Shown here piece after piece: positions 58,506 to 64,000 of a stretch of DNA of 64,000 nucleotides (its first letter is position 1; every line of letters starts with the position of its first letter). The stretch is from the NCBI RefSeq assembly GCF_002161675.1, contig NZ_NFIH01000011.1, forward strand, positions 31,517 through 95,516, given 5' to 3'. The notes beneath the pieces are model-generated. The model was not told the origin of the DNA. It worked only from the letters and a program-made list of their open reading frames with translations, and made no database searches. The stretch comes from Pseudoflavonifractor sp. An44 (GTDB taxonomy: Bacteria > Bacillota > Clostridia > Oscillospirales > Oscillospiraceae). The position numbers were made by a program, and so were the translations under genes.

Positions 58506-61500
58506 TTAACCGTTGCGGCGGCGCTTCTCCACCACAACCACAGCCAGCAACAGGCTGGTAGCGGCCAAAGCAGAGAGCACATAGCCCATCATGTGGGCGG
58601 TGTCCCCGGTCTGGGGCACGTTGTTCTCGGGCTTCTGGGTGGCTTCCGGCTTCTGCGTGGTCTCGGGCTTGTCGGTCGCCTCAGGCTTATCGGTGGTCTC
58701 GGGGGCACCACCAGCGGTGAGACCGTCCATGGCGGCGGTAAGCTGCTCCACGGCCTGATTCACCACAGCCTGATCGTCCTCCGAGAGGCTGTTGTCTGCC
58801 ATCACAGCCTGGGCATTGGCCAGAGCCGTGCGGAAGGTAGCCACAGACTCGGCCGTGTAGCCGTCCAGGTTGATACCCTCGGCCTTGTTCAGGAGCTCTT
58901 CCAGAATGGACTTGTCCGCCTTGAAGCGCTGGGCTAGAATGGCATCCAGCAGGGCGTCGGCGGCCTTGTCCACATCCTCCTGCATGGCGTCGCCATCAGC
59001 CAGAACGTCCTTAGCAGTTGCCAGAGCGTCCACCAGCTGCTGCCAGTTGGCCTCCATATACTTGTCGGCATCGTCCATCATGCCGTCTGCCCGGCCAATG
59101 AGCAGCTCCAGCATGGTCTTGTCGCCCTGGGTGAGGCCCAGTCCCCAGATGGCCTCCAGCAGGTTATCCCATGCGGCATTCACCTGCTCCTGGGTGGCGT
59201 TGGCATCGTCCAACACCGCCTTGGCCTCAGCCATGGTGTCAACAAAGTACTGCTTGGCGCTGTCGGTGACGCCGTCGGTAGAGAGGGTCAGAGCGTAGTC
59301 ATAGGTCTTTTGCAGCAGGGTCTTGTCGGCGGCGATGGGCTTGTCCCCCACCACCACGGTCACCTGGGCGGTGACGTCCAGAGTATTCACTACGTCGCCC
59401 AAGTCCTCCAAGGTGCCAGTCAGGGTCTGAGCGCCGGAGGTCTGGGGATCATAGGTGGACACGTCCCAACTCACGGCAACCTCTTTGCTGGTCCCGTCGG
59501 AGAGCAGAACCGTCACCGTCTCGGGCAGGTTCAGGTCCTGCGCGGAGGTGCCATAGTCTGCGTTCACGTTCTCCAGGGCGTCGGTCCACAGCACGTAGAC
59601 GTCCTCCTCGCCCCGGAAGGGGATGACCTCACCATTCAGCGTGAAATCGGTGAAGGTGACGGGGACACTGACGGTGTTCCGCTCACCGTTGCTGGTGAAG
59701 ACGCCCACCTGGAGGGTCTCACTGGTGTTCAGGTTGGGAATGGTCACGTCCTCCCGAATGGGATTCCACTGGCTGCCGTCCAGGCTGTACCAGGCGGACA
59801 GCACGCCGTCCTTCTTGACCACCTTCAAGTAGCACTGGATGTCCTGGGGATTGGCCTGGACCCAGGGCTCCTCCATGTTGCTGTTGACGTCGTTGCGGTT
59901 GGGGGCGGCGTAGATATGGTGGTTATCATTCTGACCGAAGAAGCTGTGATAGCGGCGCTGGGCTGCAAACAGCGCTCCAGTGTCGTCCCAGACGTAGAGG
60001 GCCGCGGTCTGGAAGTCTGCGGTCATCTCCGCGTTGACCTTTACCGAGATTTCAAAGTCACCCTGGCCAATCTCCAGCACCAACTTGTTCTTGGGCACAT
60101 TCTTCTGGGTGAAGTCGCCAGCCTCTGTGTCAATGGTGATCTGGTTGTCTTGGTCCTCTGCCACAGTGAGGGCGTTGGTGGGATTGACCACCGTCCACTG
60201 GTCGGACAGCTGGGCCTTGGCGGTGATGGCCACCCGGCAGGTGTCAAACACGGTGCCGTCCAGGGCAGAAGCTGCGGTGACGGTGACCACACCGTCGTTC
60301 TTAGCGAACACCAGGCCGTCGGTGACCTGGGCCAGCTGGTCGTTGTCCACGCTCCAGAGGATGTCGGCGTTCTTGTAGTCCTCCGGGATGACATCCAGGG
60401 TCAGCTGCACGCTCTCCCCTTCCTTCACAACTATGTCGCTCTCCACGATGTCGATGGTATCCACGGCGTTGAGCTGGCTCAGCCGCACCACGCAGGCACC
60501 GCCCTGCTTGAGGGAGGCGGAGATGGTGTCCTCCCGGGACACGATGCGGGTGGTGCGCTGAACGTCCACGCCGCTCTCGGTATCGGTGTAGATTTCGGCC
60601 AGATACTTGCCCTCACCCAGGAAGTCCAGGGGGATGGAGGCCTCACGGGTGCCAGAGCCCTGGTTGGCGGCCAGATACCACTGCTGTCCGTTGCGGCGGG
60701 CCACGGTGATGTACTGGCCGGGCACCGTATCCAGGCCCACGGTCTCATCCCAGGCGGCGGGCAGGTCCTTCAGGAAGGAGGCGCCGGTGAGGGTCTCGTA
60801 CTGCTGCACGCTGCCAGCCATACAGGGCAGGCCACTCTCAAAGAGGATGGCGATGGCCAGCTGGTAGGCATAGGTGATGTTACCGGTGGGGGTAATGCGG
60901 GGAGTGTAGTCGGTGGGACCCACCGCGCCACGGGTCAGGGGGGCCAGGGTCAGCTGCTCATAGCGGTTGTAGCCCATCTCCTCACCGTTGATACCCTCTC
61001 GGTTGAGCACGTTGGGATATGTGCGCACTTCGCCGGTGGGCTTGTTGGCGCCATGGACGTTGACCAACAGGCGATTCTCGGCACAGTCCTTATAAATCTC
61101 CTGCATCAGGGCGATGCGGTCCTGGCTCTCTCGGTCGAAGAAGTCCACTTTAATGCCCTTGATGCCCAGTTCGGACCAGTAGGGCAGGCGCTCGTTGCGC
61201 TGCTCCTCGGTGGCCAGGTCGTCACAGGGTACCCATGCGATCAGGCCAATGTTCCGCTCTTCGGCGTATTCCACGATCTCGGAGAACCAGTCGAACACGC
61301 CCTCGTACTTGGTCTCGCCGGGCTGTCCGTAGTTGGGGTTATTGGGCTGCCAGCCCTCATCCAGAATGAAGTAGTTCCAGCCCATCTCATAGGCCAGGTC
61401 CAGATAGGACTTGATGGCCTCGGGGTCCCGCTGGACGTTGAAGCCACCCTGGAGCCAGGTCCAGGAGGACACGCCGGGGTCCACCCACTCGCTGAAGTGG

Positions 61501-63182
61501 TAAGTGTCCTCATCGGGGGCGGGGCTGAGGTTTTCCGCCATGGTGTTCTCCATGATGTCGGTGATGTCCCCGATGACGGCAAAGCGCCAAGGAGACTGGA
61601 AGGGAGCGGTGGTGCTCACGGTCTCACCCTGCTGCTGGGGATAGCCCAAGGTGAAGGTGGAGCCGGAGGCATCCAGCACGGAGCCGGTGTAGTTGCCGTC
61701 CAGAGCCGCTTCACTCATCAGCACCCAGTTGTCTCCCATCTGATAGAGGAAGGGAAGCACGATCTTTCCGCTGAGGGTGCCCGCCTCCTTCATGGAGTAC
61801 AGACCCTCGTGGGAGAAGTTGCCGCTGCCGTTGGGCATGGACACGGAGGCTGCATCGGCAGGCACGGTAAAGGAGCCCACCTCACCGTTGACCACCATCT
61901 CCTGCTCCTCATCGGTTACGATGCGATAGCGGTAGGCAAAGCCGTCGTCGTAGCTGCGGCACAGCACCTGGAGCTGGGCCTGGCTGTCCTCCAGGGCCAG
62001 GGTCAGGGTCACCTGATTGGCGTGGTTGTGATAGATAGAGGCCTTGCCCGAGATCATCTCATAGTCCTCGTTGATCTCGGTGACCTCCGGCTCGCCCTGC
62101 AGGGTCATACCGGTGACAAAATCGCCCAGGGAAGTCTGGAGGCCCAGACGGCCATTGCTGACCGTCACTTCCCCGTCCCGGGTCACGGTGTAGCGCAGGC
62201 TGCCCTCCTGGTCCAAAGCCAGGTCTGCCACGATGGCGCCGTCGGGAGAGGCCAGCGTCCAGCCGTTCTCGGTGACCTCCACTTGGGTCGTGGCAGTGAG
62301 GGTGTCGCCGCCAGCCTTGGGCACAGCGGTGCCACGAATGGTGGCCACACCCGCAGACACGGCAGTGACAGATCCGGTGGTCTCCTCCACAGAAACCACA
62401 TCGGTATCTTCCGTGGCATAGGTCACGGTGTACTCCTGGGTAAAGTCCTCGGTGCCAAAGATGTTCTCCACCCGGGGCACCATGACAGTGCTGCCCTGGC
62501 CGGAGATAATGGAGGACTGAGCGGACAGGGTAAACCACCGCTGGTCCAGATTGGACAGGTACAGCTTGGGCTCGGCAAACAGAGCGTGGTCACAGGACAT
62601 GTCCGGTCCGGACTTGGTAACCAGCTTCAGCTGCTGGGTCCCAGCCGGGATGGCCACGTCAATGTAAGCAGCGTCGCCGCTCTCCTTATAGAACACGCCG
62701 TCGCCCCAGATCTTTTGGTCGTCCGCCCACACTTCAAAGGCAGCGTCGCCCCGGTCTCTGCCTTCCCCGTCAGCACCTGTGTTGATGCCTACGTAGGCAG
62801 TGAACCGGGTGGCCTCGTACCGGGAGACATCCCAAGTGGCATAGCCGTCCTGGGAGGTTCCAGGGTGAATGACAACGCCTTTGGTAAAGTCCTTCACTTC
62901 GCCGTTCATACGCAGGCGCAGGCCCTTGGCGGAAGTGTCTACGCCCTGGTTGATGCCCAGGTCACCCCAGCCTGTCTTGTAGTCGGATACCGGGATATCA
63001 CTCAAATAGTAGGCCCCATCCAGTTCTTCCCCTGCATTCCGCTGAGTCTGATTGCTCAGGTACGCAACCCCTCCATCCTCCCGAGCGGAGGACGCCGGGA
63101 TGGCCATAGCCACAGGTTGTATCAACATCTGCAAGCCCAGAATTCCGGCGGCCATCATCTTCCAACCTTTTTTCACGTACAT
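58506..63182 (-). CDS. Wall-anchored multidomain GH97 glycoside hydrolase
   Basis: This is a 1558-residue surface enzyme. In order it has a signal peptide, an NPCBM-like carbohydrate-binding domain (about 50-210), BIG2 (215-305), the GH97 N-terminal sheet (310-520), the catalytic barrel (530-810, with PWRFAVIGDI and IKGIKVDFFD), the GH97 C-terminal sheet (to about 900), BIG2 (905-985), a DUF1349-like concanavalin fold (1000-1190), an Ig-like Big_4 domain (1205-1280), three FIVAR helical repeats (1285-1490), a Pro/Thr linker and VPQTGDTAHMM anchor with membrane helix. The Asp in VDF resembles the retaining alpha-galactosidase branch of GH97. Glycan target unknown. Confidence 0.88.
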   Translation of the reverse strand: MYVKKGWKMMAAGILGLQMLIQPVAMAIPASSAREDGGVAYLSNQTQRNAGEELDGAYYLSDIPVSDYKTGWGDLGINQGVDTSAKGLRLRMNGEVKDFTKGVVIHPGTSQDGYATWDVSRYEATRFTAYVGINTGADGEGRDRGDAAFEVWADDQKIWGDGVFYKESGDAAYIDVAIPAGTQQLKLVTKSGPDMSCDHALFAEPKLYLSNLDQRWFTLSAQSSIISGQGSTVMVPRVENIFGTEDFTQEYTVTYATEDTDVVSVEETTGSVTAVSAGVATIRGTAVPKAGGDTLTATTQVEVTENGWTLASPDGAIVADLALDQEGSLRYTVTRDGEVTVSNGRLGLQTSLGDFVTGMTLQGEPEVTEINEDYEMISGKASIYHNHANQVTLTLALEDSQAQLQVLCRSYDDGFAYRYRIVTDEEQEMVVNGEVGSFTVPADAASVSMPNGSGNFSHEGLYSMKEAGTLSGKIVLPFLYQMGDNWVLMSEAALDGNYTGSVLDASGSTFTLGYPQQQGETVSTTAPFQSPWRFAVIGDITDIMENTMAENLSPAPDEDTYHFSEWVDPGVSSWTWLQGGFNVQRDPEAIKSYLDLAYEMGWNYFILDEGWQPNNPNYGQPGETKYEGVFDWFSEIVEYAEERNIGLIAWVPCDDLATEEQRNERLPYWSELGIKGIKVDFFDRESQDRIALMQEIYKDCAENRLLVNVHGANKPTGEVRTYPNVLNREGINGEEMGYNRYEQLTLAPLTRGAVGPTDYTPRITPTGNITYAYQLAIAILFESGLPCMAGSVQQYETLTGASFLKDLPAAWDETVGLDTVPGQYITVARRNGQQWYLAANQGSGTREASIPLDFLGEGKYLAEIYTDTESGVDVQRTTRIVSREDTISASLKQGGACVVRLSQLNAVDTIDIVESDIVVKEGESVQLTLDVIPEDYKNADILWSVDNDQLAQVTDGLVFAKNDGVVTVTAASALDGTVFDTCRVAITAKAQLSDQWTVVNPTNALTVAEDQDNQITIDTEAGDFTQKNVPKNKLVLEIGQGDFEISVKVNAEMTADFQTAALYVWDDTGALFAAQRRYHSFFGQNDNHHIYAAPNRNDVNSNMEEPWVQANPQDIQCYLKVVKKDGVLSAWYSLDGSQWNPIREDVTIPNLNTSETLQVGVFTSNGERNTVSVPVTFTDFTLNGEVIPFRGEEDVYVLWTDALENVNADYGTSAQDLNLPETVTVLLSDGTSKEVAVSWDVSTYDPQTSGAQTLTGTLEDLGDVVNTLDVTAQVTVVVGDKPIAADKTLLQKTYDYALTLSTDGVTDSAKQYFVDTMAEAKAVLDDANATQEQVNAAWDNLLEAIWGLGLTQGDKTMLELLIGRADGMMDDADKYMEANWQQLVDALATAKDVLADGDAMQEDVDKAADALLDAILAQRFKADKSILEELLNKAEGINLDGYTAESVATFRTALANAQAVMADNSLSEDDQAVVNQAVEQLTAAMDGLTAGGAPETTDKPEATDKPETTQKPEATQKPENNVPQTGDTAHMMGYVLSALAATSLLLAVVVVEKRRRNG

Positions 63183-63332
63183 TCCCTCCTCAAAGTCCGT
63201 TTCAGTGGGGCATTTGGTCCCCTATGGTCCGTGTTCCGATATCTTGGTCTGCGGTACGGTGATCCGGCGCACCCTGGCGCCCTCTTATATTTCCCTCCCC
63301 TTCCAGATTGCACCACATCCGAATTCAAGCTT

Positions 63333-63361
63333 ATCTTACGACCACACCCTTTTGGTGTCAA
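63333..63361 (-). promoter_or_regulatory. Promoter of the GH97 gene
   Basis: On the minus strand, TTGACA (63356-63361) and TAAGAT (63333-63338) are 17 bp apart, 150 nt ahead of the start codon. A direct repeat lies just upstream (63379-63409). Confidence 0.7.
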
Positions 63362-63378
63362 CAGCTTTGTGCAACGTC

Positions 63379-63409
63379 CGTAATATTTCAAAAGTCCATC
63401 GTAATATTT
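63379..63409 (-). promoter_or_regulatory. Candidate activator sites upstream of the GH97 promoter
   Basis: The decamer aaatattacg (minus strand) occurs twice, at 63379-63388 and 63400-63409, with a 21-bp period, two helical turns. It ends 18 bp upstream of the -35 box, a good place for an activator. The rest of the 301-nt gap (63183-63332 and 63410-63438) shows only a long untranslated leader and flank. Confidence 0.45.
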
Positions 63410-63438
63410 TGTAAGTTATGCATATGCCCTCACAAAAA

Positions 63439-63469
63439 ATGGAGCTCCGGCATTTAGCCGGAGCTCCAT
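63439..63469 (-). terminator. Terminator of the second anchored-protein gene
   Basis: A perfect 13-bp stem (63439-63451 with 63457-63469) is followed by six T residues on the minus strand. Confidence 0.85.
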
Positions 63470-63483
63470 TTGGATTGATTATT

Positions 63484-64000
63484 TTAGCCGTTGCGGCGGC
63501 GCTTTTCCACCACAACTGCACCCAGCAGCAGGCTGGCGGCAGCCAGAGTGGCAAGCACATAGCCCATCATGTGGGCGTTGTCCCCGGTCTGGGGCACGTT
63601 GTTCTCAGGCTTCTGGGTGGCCTCGGGAGCGCCACCGGCGGTGAGGCCGTTCATGGCATCGCTGAGGGCAGCCACAGCGGCATCCACGATAGCCTGATCG
63701 TCCTCGGAGAGGCTGTTGTCAGCCATCACAGCCTGGGCATTGGCCAGGGCGGTGCGGAAAGTAGCCACGGACTCGGCGGTGTAGCCGTCCAGGTTGATGC
63801 CCTCGGCCTGGTTAATGAGGTCGTCCAGGATGGACTTGTCCGCCTTAAAGCGCTGGGCCAGGATGGCGTCCAGCAGGGCGGCGGCGGCTTCGTCTACCTT
63901 GGCCTGGTCATCCTCGGAAAGAGTCTGATCAGCCATGATTGCCTGAGCCCCCGTCAGAGCGTCCAACAGCTCCTGCCAGTGAGTCTCCACATACTTATCG
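63484..64000 (-). CDS. C-terminal part of a second wall-anchored FIVAR protein (cut by window)
   Basis: The last ~170 residues of a larger surface protein are seen. They comprise about one and a half FIVAR helical repeats (LDDLINQAEGINLDGYTA and the preceding one), a short Glu/Pro linker and the VPQTGDNAHMMGYVL sorting signal with membrane helix and VEKRRRNG tail. The stretch is almost identical to the end of the GH97 protein upstream. The frame is open at the window edge, so the gene begins beyond 64000. The catalytic part and function cannot be seen. Confidence 0.9.
   Translation of the reverse strand, partial: DKYVETHWQELLDALTGAQAIMADQTLSEDDQAKVDEAAAALLDAILAQRFKADKSILDDLINQAEGINLDGYTAESVATFRTALANAQAVMADNSLSEDDQAIVDAAVAALSDAMNGLTAGGAPEATQKPENNVPQTGDNAHMMGYVLATLAAASLLLGAVVVEKRRRNG

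Noticed and set aside
59310..63383. A very long open frame on the plus strand opposite the GH97 gene
   Set aside because: Its product is Gly/His/Leu-rich with no domains, lacks a ribosome binding site and mirrors the codon pattern of the minus-strand gene, which has clear domains, signal peptide and anchor.
1..64000. CRISPR arrays, rRNA, tRNA or insertion sequences
   Set aside because: No regularly spaced repeats, no rRNA segments, no convincing tRNA cloverleaf and no transposase gene were seen on either strand.

Overview
The window looks like chromosome from a GC-rich, spore-forming, strictly anaerobic gut member of the Clostridia, most like the Oscillospiraceae group that includes Flavonifractor and Intestinimonas. 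This rests on the sporulation genes yabP and yabQ, Gram-positive cell-wall anchors (VPQTGD/PQTGD), a long-form HPF, a desulfoferrodoxin, riboswitch-controlled cofactor operons and strong AGGAGG ribosome binding sites. No species can be named from the sequence alone. No rRNA, tRNA or CRISPR array was seen.

Layout. 1-2.3 kb: the end of a decayed integrative/mobilisable element (MobC fragment, CD1845-family protein) carrying an AT-rich two-gene insert. 2.3-15 kb: housekeeping genes, including a tyrosine phosphatase, HPF, a class I fumarase alpha subunit with an amidohydrolase, the yabP-yabQ-divIC-S1 sporulation/division cluster, prephenate dehydrogenase, and a PadR-controlled four-gene operon ending in NAD(P)HX dehydratase. 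15.1-18.8 kb: a YtrA-type GntR regulator with its own ABC transporter. 18.9-20.6 kb: desulfoferrodoxin and an L-cysteine desulfidase-family enzyme.

20.7-29.0 kb (minus strand) is a cobalamin-riboswitch operon. It encodes a cell-wall-anchored 1149-residue protein with a transcobalamin-like DUF4430 domain and an alpha/alpha barrel, a DUF4430 lipoprotein, and a complete ECF importer (T, fused A-A', S). Together these look like a surface vitamin B12 capture-and-import machine. 30.5-38.4 kb (minus strand) is a ten-gene molybdenum operon (two MoeA-like proteins, MoaC, MobB, MoaA, MOSC, Mog, ModA, ModB, ModC) behind a likely molybdenum-cofactor riboswitch with an attenuator.

38.5-45.6 kb: RidA, a nitroreductase, exopolysaccharide/cell-wall genes (CpsB-type phosphatase, PglF/CapD-type dehydratase, LCP ligase) and a FAD-Rieske oxidoreductase. 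45.7-48.3 kb: a sigma factor, a probable anti-sigma factor and a serpin lipoprotein in one operon. 48.5-49.1 kb: a regulator that fuses an XRE helix-turn-helix to a desulfoferrodoxin-like iron domain. 49.2-58.4 kb: a probable quinate/shikimate utilisation island in two units around a LysR gene: a shikimate/quinate dehydrogenase and an old-yellow-enzyme-type Fe-S flavoenzyme on one side, and an MFS carrier, type I dehydroquinase and a full TRAP transporter on the other. A 20-bp sequence is repeated near both promoters. 58.5-64 kb: a 1558-residue wall-anchored GH97 glycoside hydrolase and the end of a second anchored protein with an almost identical C-terminal cassette.

The two most promising systems are the B12 capture operon and the shikimate/quinate island. 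The XRE-desulfoferrodoxin sensor and the sigma/anti-sigma/serpin operon come next.
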